From NCBI GenBank assembly GCA_016165875.1, contig JABBOT010000016.1:4048230-4112229 (forward strand): a DNA stretch of 64,000 nucleotides. The letters run 5' to 3'. The translations under genes were made by a program, and so were the position numbers. The first letter of the stretch is position 1, and each line of letters starts with the position of its first letter. Of this stretch, positions 33,813-43,444 are shown piece after piece. The notes under the pieces were generated by a model that was not told the DNA's origin, made no database searches, and saw only the letters and a program-made list of their open reading frames with translations. The stretch comes from Acanthopleura granulata. Its lineage: Eukaryota; Mollusca; Polyplacophora; Chitonida; Chitonidae.

Positions 33813-33919
33813 ACTAGAAATTAAATCACCATTGGGGTTTAAAATTAACTGCAATTTCAATATATTTATCAAGCAGTTGAGAAATGAACAAAGTTATACA
33901 CCTGCAAATCTTTCCAATT

Positions 33920-33980
33920 TAAAAGGAAACGAGGCCAGATTTCCCTGTTTGCGCATGACCATTTGCCAATTATTTGGTTT
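33920..33980 (-). repeat. R4 fragment, reverse orientation
   Basis: GAGGCCAGATTTCCCTGTTT and GACCATTTGCCAATTATT. Confidence 0.5.
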
Positions 33981-34469
33981 TGCGTTTTATCTTGTACTCT
34001 TTAGTATTCTATGTCTTAGGTAATCATCTTGAAATAGGAAGAAAACCGTTGTCTGCTTTGACCTAAGAAAAAACTCACTGGGTGGCTACATGTATATTAT
34101 ATTCAAAACAAAACCAAAAGCAGTCAATCAATAATTTGAATCGACTTTAAGGTGTCAATTTCTTCCGCTTTTCTTTTGTAAAGGGTAAGTGTTCTGTGTC
34201 ACAGTAGATATCGCTATAGTGTCAGTAATTGGCATAGCAGAACGGACAATTTGCTGAATAAACCTAAAATTCAGGTACTTTGTAGGGATATAGCATATAT
34301 TGTTTTCGTGTATGTATACGCCGAACCCTTATTATATAACACCAGATATTGAAGACCTCCCTGTATGGGGAAAACTAGCTGGATGCTTCTGTAGTTTTTC
34401 AAATCAGAAGATTTTGTGACAATTTGACTCCTCAGATTGCTGTTATTGTAAACTCTGTTCTTATTTCAT

Positions 34470-34806
34470 ACAGCTACCTCCTCGGCGCCCAGGTGGTTCG
34501 GCCGTCCGCCTCTAGCTCGGGGGATCCGGGATCAATCCCAGGTCAGGTCACACCAAAGGCTTTAAAAATGGCACTTGTTTCTGCTTCACTTGGCACTCAG
34601 CACTGAAGACTTTGGGGAAGAAAACAGAACTGTTATTAGTGTAATGTGAATGGGTGGGGTGTCATGTCTGGTGCATTAGGCATGATGCTTCAGTGGTGCC
34701 AGCCCAGCCACAAGGAGACTGAGCATATAAACATTCCAAGGACTCCGCGTCGTCATATGACTGAAAAATTGTTGAGTGCGACCTATACCCCAGGCATCCA
34801 TCCAGA
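34470..34806 (+). repeat. SINE-2, nearly complete
   Basis: Head GGCGCCCAGGTGGTTCGGCC, GGGATCAATCCCAGGTC, body GTGTAATGTGAATGGGTGGG, end AAAAATTGTTGAGTGCGACC and CCCCAGGCATCCATCC. The core GCGGCAGCACTTTGG block is altered. Confidence 0.88.
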
Positions 34807-35247
34807 ACGTGAATTGCCTGTGGGCTTCTCTGTTGCCTTTAGCTTCTCTACTGGCTGTTTGCGCTGCATGAAGCAACTAAGGAATGGGACCTTGAGCCAC
34901 ATTCTGGTCAGGAAAATATGTCACGTTGATTTCAACAGATATTGGCTATTCAGTGAGCTTTGCGCCCTTTGACCACCAGTGCTTTCACCACATGTACGGT
35001 GTGTGTAACTGTTTCTCGATGAAACCGAATGTTATTCACGGAATGCAATTAATGCCATAGTAAGCTGTCTCTGTATTGATAAAAATGTACAAATCAATGG
35101 ATAGGAAAATGTAGAAACTTAAGACAAGGCATCAGCAATCTTTGTTACTGCATATTTTTGAGATTTTACAAAACGTAATGAGCTGAGCGCGATATTTTCA
35201 AATCACACTCCGTTTTTTTTCTTTCTATAAACATTGAAAAGCGCAAA

Positions 35248-35525
35248 TGGGGCTCCGTGGCTGAAGCTGTTGGAGTGCTAGCGCAGAACAATGTCCCGGA
35301 AGTGTCTCACAAATCGGCTTCCTTCTTGGCCATATATGTGAAATGGCCTTCAAGCAATCTGCAGATGGCCGTGGGTTTCTCCCTGGCTGTGCTCGGTTTC
35401 CTTCCACCATAATGCTGGTCGATGTCGTACAAGTGACATATTGTTGGGCACTGCGTAAAACATCATTCAAGTAAATAAACAAACAAATAAATAAATAAAT
35501 AAATTAAAGAAATAAAATAAAGAAA
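35248..35525 (+). repeat. SINE-1, complete but diverged
   Basis: Head GGGGCTCCGTGGCTGAAGCT, core ATCTGCAGATGGCCGTGGGT, 3' domain TCGATGTCGTACAAGTGACA and a long AAATA/AAACA tail. Confidence 0.88.
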
Positions 35526-35564
35526 TCAAAACAAATTCATAAACCTTTATAAAGATACCATTGC

Positions 35565-35746
35565 TTGTGGTGGGAGGAAACCGGGCAGATCGCGGGGGAA
35601 ACCCGTGTCAATCCGCAGGCGTGTGACGAACCTTTTCGCGTGCGATCCGAGAATATGGGCTAGAGCTAACACCAATCACATTGGTGAGAGGCACCTGGGT
35701 CATTACGCAGTACTAACGCGCTAACCACCTCAGCCACGGCGGACCC
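35565..35746 (-). repeat. SINE-1, reverse orientation, tail missing
   Basis: TGTGGTGGGAGGAAACCGGG, TCACATTGGTGAGAGGCACC and a head GCGCTAACCACCTCAGCCAC. It is tail-to-tail with the copy at 35248. Confidence 0.85.
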
Positions 35747-36155
35747 GCTGAATGAAAATGTTACTTCACACAAACCTTTGAATTATTACTGGCATATAAC
35801 GTATACTCAATTGTTTCTTGTCGCAAGGTGAATTATCCACCTGTAATCATCGCTAAGTAATCACACATGTTTCATCTGTATGTCAATTATTTACGTGACA
35901 ATAAATTCCAAGGCGTTATTAGTTTTTTTATTCTACTGTGGGTAGATAAACGGAAAACTATGGATACTTATTCCTTGAAATGAATATAATTTTCGAAAAA
36001 TTATTCGATTAAAAAGCTTTAGCATCCTGCCTGAACACTTTTTCACCAGTTTACAGGTGAGGGGATTGTTTTTCTTCCGGGAGACAGTTACAGGTGCGAC
36101 CTAGTACCTCGCTGGTACTTATCTCTGTACGCTCACACAGTCTATTCTTTGTCAG

Positions 36156-36197
36156 GTGACCCCGAGGCCTTACGTCTTCCAGGCATAATTGAAACAG
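36156..36197 (+). CDS. Possible 42-nt micro-exon
   Basis: Acceptor CTATTCTTTGTCAG, donor ACAG|GTGATA. It reads DPEALRLPGIIET with split codons at both ends (phase 1). The next candidate at 36490 continues in the same phase. Confidence 0.3.
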
Positions 36198-36365
36198 GTG
36201 ATACAGAGACAATCTGTAGATATTTTTGTTTGTGTTTCATTTACGTAGCAGTGTCTTTAAATTTTAAACGCGCATATGTTGCTAAAGTCTGTCTCTGTTT
36301 TCCTCGTTCCCTTTCCATGTTATTGCGTGTTAAATATTACGGAAACACAGTATTTTAACTAATAA

Positions 36366-36452
36366 TAAAGCCCTAACCGAGGTAAACTGACAGAAGGCCA
36401 GATTTCGCCGCTTACATATGACCATTTGCCAACTACCAAGCTGTAGCATTCT
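36366..36452 (-). repeat. R4 copy, reverse orientation
   Basis: CCCTAACCGAGGTAAACTGA, GAAGGCCAGATTTCGCCGCT and GACCATTTGCCAACTACCAA. It lies between two exon candidates. Confidence 0.65.
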
Positions 36453-36489
36453 AAAATACATGTAGAACTAACCCTACTTCTTTCATCAG

Positions 36490-36564
36490 GCCTGCGTCGA
36501 GAAATCAGCCCTAAAAACTATAAGGGCCTTTTTCTTCTACCGGACCCTTTTCAAAGGTCATCCG
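36490..36564 (+). CDS. Possible internal exon, unidentified
   Basis: Acceptor CTACTTCTTTCATCAG, donor CCG|GTAAGG (strong). In the phase set by the 36156 exon it reads GLRREISPKNYKG then LFLLPDPFQRSS, with no stops. Another frame is open too. No family is recognised. Confidence 0.35.
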
Positions 36565-37149
36565 GTAAGGTCACTCGATCGCGCGCAAGCATCATGTGAT
36601 TTAGAATCATGTAACGATTGGATATGTTGTAGCTGTCATTTTACCGGGAACTACGTCTTGTAAATCACATTCGTTTTCCTTCGCTGATGATTTGTTCACT
36701 TTTGCAATTCTAAGGGTACTTTGAAGCCAGGGTTATGACTGTTTTTACTGGCAGCTTTCAAAAATGCTGCCCTATTTTTGTTTGCTAATATAAATGCGCA
36801 AATCTCTCGTAAGTGCGTGCTAAAGCAATCTCAGTCTTTTACTGACTATAGGAGTTCTGGCGAGAATGCGACTGGCTGCCGTTTCTGTTCTTCATTCACC
36901 ATGATACAATCTTTTTTATTCTTAAGGCAGAGTATTTCCCTTGAGGCACAATAATGAAATCCTTTATATGGGCCTCTGGAGGGAGAGTTTTCTGAGAGAA
37001 ACAAAAATAATACACGATGGCTTCGAGCCACATTGGTAACTGAACAACTATTAAACCCTGACTTACGATTTCAACCCTTTAATCATCCATGTCGTATTTT
37101 TTTATTTCAATAAAGGAAGAAAGATATGAATAATATTAAGGAGACCTTG

Positions 37150-37413
37150 GGTTTTACGTCGTACTCAACATTTTTGTTTTCCAGGAGTCCTTCGAATGTA
37201 CATATACACTGTGTCCGCTTGTGGCAGGGCGGATCCATACCGCCAAACTGCTGCCGCCACTGGAACATCATGCCAAAGACGCCAAGTATGAAACCCCATC
37301 CATTCATATTATACTGACACCAGCGAGGCAGCAACAAGCACCATGTTTAAAGTCTCTGGTATAACCGGACCGGGAAATGGCCTGGGATCTCCCGACCGCA
37401 AGATATAAGCAGT
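37150..37413 (-). repeat. SINE-2, reverse orientation, nearly complete
   Basis: TTTTACGTCGTACTCAACAT, CAGGGCGGATCCATACCGCC, CATATTATACTGACACCAGC and a head CCGGGAAATGGCCTGGGATC. Confidence 0.88.
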
Positions 37414-37470
37414 CTGTAACAAAAACAAGAATTTTTTTTTTCATTTATTAATCCCACTTGCACAGAGGTA

Positions 37471-37799
37471 ATTCTATAATTTTCTATAAATAATATAAGG
37501 ATCCGAGCTTCGGGGAATGACAGTATAAATTTATATAACGTATATAACATTACTGTATTTGACTATATTTCCTAAAAGCCGTCCGTTTTATTGCACACAT
37601 TATGTATCATACACATTACATTTTACACTAATTCTATAATTTTCTACAAACAATATAAGGATCCGAGCTTCGGGGAATGACAGTATAAATTTATATATAT
37701 ATATAACGTATATAACATTACTGTATTTGACTATATTTCCTAAAAGCCGTCCGTTTTATTGTACACATTATGTATCATACACATTACATTTTACATTAG
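37471..37799. repeat. Recent tandem duplication, about 160 bp
   Basis: 37471-37630 and 37631-37799 are nearly identical (both contain GGATCCGAGCTTCGGGGAAT). They differ by a few substitutions and an ATATATATA insertion in the second. Confidence 0.95.
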
Positions 37800-38559
37800 T
37801 GAAGCTATTTTGCTTCAGACTTCAGCCAGGAGACATGAGTCACTGGCAATTTGTACAGCGCTATATTTAATCCCGCTCATTTCATACCAACGCCTTGCGT
37901 AATGTGTGTCATACTGTGAAATATACGGGTTACTAAAATCTAACCTATTTAATAGTGTAATAACAAGACGCATGTTTACAATAACTAGTGTCACTGGTGA
38001 TGGACGTATGTACTTAGTCTTGGTCTCTAGCACACCAGTTTCAACATCTCTGTTTGTGGAAACCGGCCATGTTGCCCTTGCATTGGTTTTAACATATCGG
38101 TTCAATAATCGAGTTCAACTGACAACTCGCCGTGTTTTGTCAATATTAATGTCCATATCCCCTGATAACGTAGACTGAATTTTTTAACTTACATATGTGT
38201 AAGGAAAGTGTTGTTAATCAGAGCGGAGAAAACCCAATCCGGGAATTATGCGTAATGGTAAACACAGCCACAAGGAAGCCGTACCTAAGAAGGCAACATA
38301 ACCCATGCAGCCCAGCGTCTTCAAAATATACCTAACTTAATGTTTTATTCCAATCCTTAATTCACACAAAATGTTTTAACGATAGCATCTCTTACGAACG
38401 ACAAAGACAAGTCTTTAATATCTCTGTTACGCTGAATGATTTCAAACAGGTCAAATGACCTATTAAACTGACTTATGTTTTAATGTCATACCCGGGGAAA
38501 CTTAGACTTATATGACTGCAATCAGTTTCATGTGTGGAATTAAGAAAGCAGAGTTCCCG

Positions 38560-38740
38560 TACTGAACCGCCAGCCTGTGGTAACTTATTGACGAGCTTTC
38601 CCACATGTACAAAAGAGATTTTCACCCGCAGAGATAGATTTGTGGGTAAGTCGTGTCGGTGTAAAACAGGCAGCCTCCCACCTAAGACGACTTAACACGT
38701 CATATAAGCGTTTTTGATCGCCTTCAGTCAAGTAGATCAA
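38560..38740 (-). repeat. SINE-3 fragment, reverse orientation
   Basis: CCAGCCTGTGGTAACTTATT, GACGAGCTTTCCCACATGTA and a tRNA-head-like AACAGGCAGCCTCCCACC. Confidence 0.4.
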
Positions 38741-38845
38741 TCAAGGCGTGGGTATTTCAAGAATTTCCTCTTCGTTTCTGAAACTTAACTAACTCCTCTG
38801 AAATTCTGTCGAGTGAAAAACAATTATGTGTCATTACTTCATACA

Positions 38846-39092
38846 AATGTTTATTTGGTTGGTGTTTTACGCCGTACTCAGGAATATTTCACTTATACGA
38901 CAGCGGCCAGCATTATAGTGGGAGGAAACCGGGCAGAGCCCTGGGGAAACCCAGAACTATCCGCAGGCTGCTGGCAGACCTTCTCACGTACGGCCGGAGA
39001 GGAAGCCAGCATGAGTTTGACTTGAACTCACAACGACCGCATGTGAGAGCCTCTTGGGTCATTACTATCTCACTCGACCAGGGAGGCCACAG
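38846..39092 (-). repeat. SINE-1, complete, reverse orientation
   Basis: GTTTATTTGGTTGGTGTTTT, CGACAGCGGCCAGCATTATA, GGCTGCTGGCAGACC, GAGGAAGCCAGCATGAG, head ACTCGACCAGGGAGGCCAC. Confidence 0.9.
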
Positions 39093-39739
39093 TCCAAATG
39101 ATAAAATCCAAGACTGAATATAGAGCACACAAAACATTACGCATCTGGGATCCTTTGAACACGCCTGTTATCAAGCATGAGGTAGAAGTAAGCACGATCG
39201 CGAATCGTCTGACAATTTGCACTAGGGGGTCCGTTTTACGACGAGAGTGTAACACCATGGCAACATATCTCTTCAGCATGTGTCGTCGTGACAGCTACGT
39301 TTTCCATAACTTACACCATATTCCTAAAACGTGCCTCAGGCATGTAAAATTGTCTATACCTCATAAATGGACACTGACATAGTTGCTTCCTGATGCCGAA
39401 ATCTGGCCTATCCACTAGCACAATCAGGCAAAACATCGAAACGTGTCAGCTGTCAATCGTCTTCAGGCGAAAAGGTATAAATTCTGTTATCAGTCATCAG
39501 GCCTTTAGGCTAAACAAGCACGTGCAACAAATGGTTCTATGACATAAAATCACTTCAAAGGTATGATACATTACAAAGTACAGAACACAAAGCCGTCAAA
39601 CGGCCTCTTTTTATATTTACGAAGGGACATAACTCTAAGCGTGAATCTGATAACAGTGAATTTCGACGGTCTAAGGTCAGCCGGAGATCTCAAAATTTCG
39701 CCCCATGTAAAAGCCTACTAACCAGGGTGTTCGCATATA

Positions 39740-39840
39740 ACTCTAACAAGAAATCGGATTTGACTACTTACGTGTGACCACTTGACAACTATCACACTGT
39801 CGTTGCCGCTCTGGTTTTACTCCCTATGCTGTAGTCTTTT
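39740..39840 (-). repeat. R4 copy, reverse orientation
   Basis: TACTTACGTGTGACCACTTG, CAACTATCACACTGTCGTTG and CCGCTCTGGTTTTACTCCCT. It abuts a Penelope-like fragment. Confidence 0.7.
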
Positions 39841-39847
39841 ATGCGTC

Positions 39848-40460
39848 CATATGGCGCATGCATATCTCTTAGCATTTGTTAGATTCTGTATTGTTTGTTG
39901 ATTTTATTCGACGTAACAAGTTACTACTGCAAAACCTATTGTTCCATCAAACGCCTTCGCTTCAAGTTCCTTAAATTCTACAAGGGGTACACCTTTTTTG
40001 TTAGTAAATACGGACAGACTGTCCAGAACCTCGGGGACTCTGCTTCATAACTGTGTCCAGTTCCTCTTAATCCGGGACTAGGGGCTTACGTTCATCGTGT
40101 TATTGGCAGTATGTTCATCATCACGTTGTAAATATAAACAGTTATGACCAAAGAGAAAGTAAGATACATATTTCATTAAAGACACTAATTTATACTGTAC
40201 TGGTACATGATTTGGATGCTGATTTCATTCATCCGCCATGAACATTCATTGCATCTTTTCGTCATCATTGAAAATTGTTCTCCACTTCTGTTTGCACGAA
40301 TCCGCCCTAATCTTTATATTTTATATACTTTCTTATTGCTCACGTGGTTTGTGTTATTTGTCGCTTTTTGGAAACTGGTCTTACGATTAATGAACCGGAA
40401 CGCCCATTTTCAATGACAACTGATATACGAATGTCGGTTCCGAAGCCTTGGTTTATATGT
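39848..40460 (+). mobile_element. Penelope-like C-terminal RT remnant and 3' end, 5'-truncated
   Basis: GCATATCTCTTAGCATTTGT, AGTTACTACTGCAAAACCTA and CAAGTTCCTTAAATTCTACA correspond to the end of the RT in the 16.8-kb copy. The 3' segment follows: GGGACTAGGGGCTTACGTTC, TGGAAACTGGTCTTACGATT, GAATGTCGGTTCCGAAGCC. Confidence 0.8.
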
Positions 40461-40528
40461 TACATCAGGAAGGTGAAAAATAAAACTTGTCAGACCTGAC
40501 ATACAAGTAACAAGTGCTTGTTTTTCAG

Positions 40529-40837
40529 TCACCAGGATATACGAGAGATGGTGAATCAAAGCTAATTTGGGACAGGCAATTCTCGTGGCCCCCCTATTTC
40601 CACTGTTCGCCGGATATTGTTACCAAAAAGTGGTCCACAGAGCTACTCTTCCGGTATGGGCAGTTCTACTGGAAAACAGGTGATGAGCTGATTTGCCGCA
40701 ATATAACAAATAGAGAGACTAAGCATTTGGTTTTGGGGTTTGGTCGTTGTGCTGGAATTGTCCGGTATGATTTCATTTTGGACATTTGTCATATACTACA
40801 TGATATCGTTGAAACTGGACACTTAGGTGTATCATGA
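40529..40837 (+). CDS. Possible exon (terminal, or ending at 40679), unidentified
   Basis: Acceptor GTGCTTGTTTTTCAG, then 102 open codons to TGA. The in-frame stop upstream is only 18 bases before, so the frame opens at the acceptor. The first half is aromatic-rich and protein-like (LIWDRQFSWPPYFHCSPDI, LLFRYGQFYWKTGDEL). An ACAG|GTGATG donor at 40680 offers an earlier end. No family is recognised. Confidence 0.4.
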   Translation, partial: SPGYTRDGESKLIWDRQFSWPPYFHCSPDIVTKKWSTELLFRYGQFYWKTGDELICRNITNRETKHLVLGFGRCAGIVRYDFILDICHILHDIVETGHLGVS

Positions 40838-41504
40838 GAGAACATTCTGAGTCGGTTCTACTGGTGAAGGTTACTTGCCAATGGACCGTGGTTTTCTCCC
40901 GGCATACCGTGTTCTTCCATTCTCAATTCCATTCTTGAGTCTTACTCCCACTATAAGTAAATCATATATAATGTAAGCACGTGCAGTTATGTCACATATA
41001 ACCCTTCTGGTGGAAATAAGAAGGCGGCATTGTGATCAGAATGCGACTAATTAAATGTGAGATTGCACTGAATACAAATGCGGTCAATACACAGCAACAT
41101 ACCTTACTTCCGCTCCAGAAAGTGCCCATCCTAGCGTAATTAGATGTGACAGATACACAGAAATATCACTTTTCATCGCAAGGACAGACGACCGGTAAAA
41201 ACTTAATTGTCTGGTAACATACTTTTGACCTGAAATCAAAGTATCACCCGGGGAAGTGTACGAGTGTTTAACAGAGGTGGATTCGGGGTATTCCTGCATC
41301 TGGGAGTGACATGGAAAGATGTGTATTCATGGAATTAATTTCCAATTTACTTACACGTTTGTAGTCTGTTTCAAATACAATTATTATATCTCTCAGGCAT
41401 CTGATTTTTTCCTATTTCGTTGAAAGGGGGAGTTTGACAGCTGTCAGAAGTGAATAACACATCATGTAATTGCTCGAAGCCACTTCTAGGAACATTCAAG
41501 AGCC

Positions 41505-41905
41505 ATTTTGAATTTTGAGTCAGGACTCCGTTTAACCCGGAGCTAGGGGCCGTAAGTTCAACGTAATGAATCAAATCACTACTTTGGATATATAGATGGC
41601 TGTGACCAATGAGCAACTTAGATACATATTTTGATTATAAAGGGTAACTTATAAACTAACAAAAATACACGATTTGGACACTGTTTTGATTAATCCATCT
41701 AGAACATTTCTTGCGTCTTTCCGTGATCAATGAAAACTGTTGTCGTCTTCTTTTTGCAAGAACCCCTTCTAATTTCTTACTTTATACAGTTTTCTTAGCT
41801 CTTCGGTGGTTCTTCACTGTAGAAACTGGTTTAGCGATTATTTATCCGGAACTCACATTTTGAATGAAGGCTGGCATACATATGTCTGTTTCGACGTTTA
41901 CATTC
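41505..41905 (+). mobile_element. Penelope-like 3' end
   Basis: TTTAACCCGGAGCTAGGGGC, TTGGATATATAGATGGCTGT, ATACACGATTTGGACACTGT, GCTGGCATACATATGTCTGT. Confidence 0.8.
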
Positions 41906-42063
41906 ATCTCCCAGTCTCTTTTCGACCATTTTCATGGTAACGAAAATTTCAGTGAATTTCTCAACTTTCTCGAAATTAAGTGGCTTGTCTGGTGCATGGA
42001 CTTTATCGTGTCTAAGCCACTCTAAAAGCAGACGGCTGCAGTGATTCATTGTTTGATTGACTG

Positions 42064-42339
42064 GGGAGCCTCCGTGGCTCAGTCGGTTAGCGCGCTAGCG
42101 CAGCGCAATGACCCAGAGGCTCCCACCAATGCGGTCGCTGTGAGTTCAAGTCTAGCTCATGCTACCTTCCTCTTCGGACGTAAGTGGGAAGATTTGCCAG
42201 CAATGTGAGGATGGCCGTGGGTCACTCCCGGGCTCTGCCCTTTTCCTCCCACCATAATACTGGACGCAGTCGAGTAAGTGAAATATTCTCGAGTACGGCG
42301 TACAACACCAATGAAATAACAAATAAATAAATAAATAAA
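42064..42339 (+). repeat. SINE-1, complete, with target-site duplication
   Basis: Head GGAGCCTCCGTGGCTCAGTC with A-box, GGTTAGCGCGCTAGCGCAGC, B-box GTGAGTTCAAGTC, 3' domain GAGTACGGCGTACAACACCA and an (AAATA)n tail. The 11-bp direct repeat TTGATTGACTG flanks it at 42053-42063 and 42340-42350. This is the reference copy for the family here (276 bp). Confidence 0.97.
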
Positions 42340-42974
42340 TTGATTGACTGATTTGAGTTAACGTCGTACTCAGGAATGCACAATGTGACATAAAGCAGAC
42401 AAAGATCATTTATCTGTTTATTTACCTGGATAAAAGATAAAACTGCCGTTACCTGAATCAAAATTCAACTCTTTGTCACGGGAGCAGTGACCATGAATCG
42501 CATTAACCATTAATGAACATGGGTTTTCTTAGCTCATCCGGAACTTTCGTATTTCCATTATGTAGGTGGGATACAATTGCACCTCTGTTTACCCACACGT
42601 CTACATTGCAGGTCTTTTAGAACCGTTATATCCCTGCAACAATGGGTTTGTGGGGGGAGGGGTGACTTACACAGAGGGTATAAATTACTGCTGGAGGACC
42701 TTTGACCAATCTTTAGTCAACCAATGATAAGGTCAATCTTCTGCCTACTTGTACTCATTCACCGATCTCAATGTTTATTCGTGTCAGGTCGTTGTTACTG
42801 GGTAGAGATACTAGTCTTTCAGTTGTCCGGCACAGGAGTTGTTCGTTTAAATCCCAGCGTCTCTGACAGGTAACTTTTGAGATTCCTGTGAGTTTACTGG
42901 TAACCAGGACTGGGTGGCAATTGCCAGTTGACTGTTGACGGTGTAGGAGCTCGTATATCATGTAAATAAACTTA

Positions 42975-43040
42975 GACATCGAAACCGACATTCGTACACA
43001 AGCCGCCAGCCGAAATTGGCCTTCGGGGTCATTAATCGCT
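42975..43040 (-). mobile_element. Short Penelope-like terminus, reverse orientation
   Basis: ACATCGAAACCGACATTCGT and CAAGCCGCCAGCCGAAATTG are the reverse complement of the GGTTGACGGCTGG...GTCGGTTTCGA terminus. Confidence 0.6.
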
Positions 43041-43139
43041 ATACCTGTTTCGGAAAATCCGTTGGAATTCACCTGGTAACCAGATATATGTGCCCCTGTG
43101 TCTCACATGCGAAAAGTTTGTCACCTATTTGTATATTAC

Positions 43140-43358
43140 ATATTTTGTGTTTTACGCCGTAGCAAAAACATATTTCCAGTGCGGCCAGCACCATGGTGGA
43201 AGGAAACCCAACGGCATCCGTAAGTTGCTTTCAGATTTTCTCAAGTACAACGGCAGAAGAAGTCAGCTAGAGCTGGACTTAAACTCACTGCGACCCTACT
43301 GCTAAGAGACTCCAGGGCCACTGTACTGCTGTAGCACGCTAACATCCAAGCCAGGGTA
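43140..43358 (-). repeat. SINE-1, reverse orientation, with deletions
   Basis: TGTTTTACGCCGTAGC, GTGCGGCCAGCACCATGGTG, GGCATCCGTAAGTTGCTTTC and a decayed head. An R4 copy follows at once. Confidence 0.8.
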
Positions 43359-43359
43359 T

Positions 43360-43440
43360 AGCCACTATACGTGTGACCATGTGACAACTATCTCACTGTC
43401 ATCGCTGCTCTAGTCTACTCTCCCTGCATGTGGTATATAG
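43360..43440 (-). repeat. R4 copy, reverse orientation, abutting a SINE-1
   Basis: TACGTGTGACCATGTGACAA, CTATCTCACTGTCATCGCTG and CTCTAGTCTACTCTCCC. Confidence 0.7.
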
Positions 43441-43444
43441 ACTT

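Noticed and set aside
37815..38105. Overlapping open frames on both strands as a gene
   Set aside because: Both frames are open and neither has a motif. An exon variant at about 37825 would need a second-choice acceptor.
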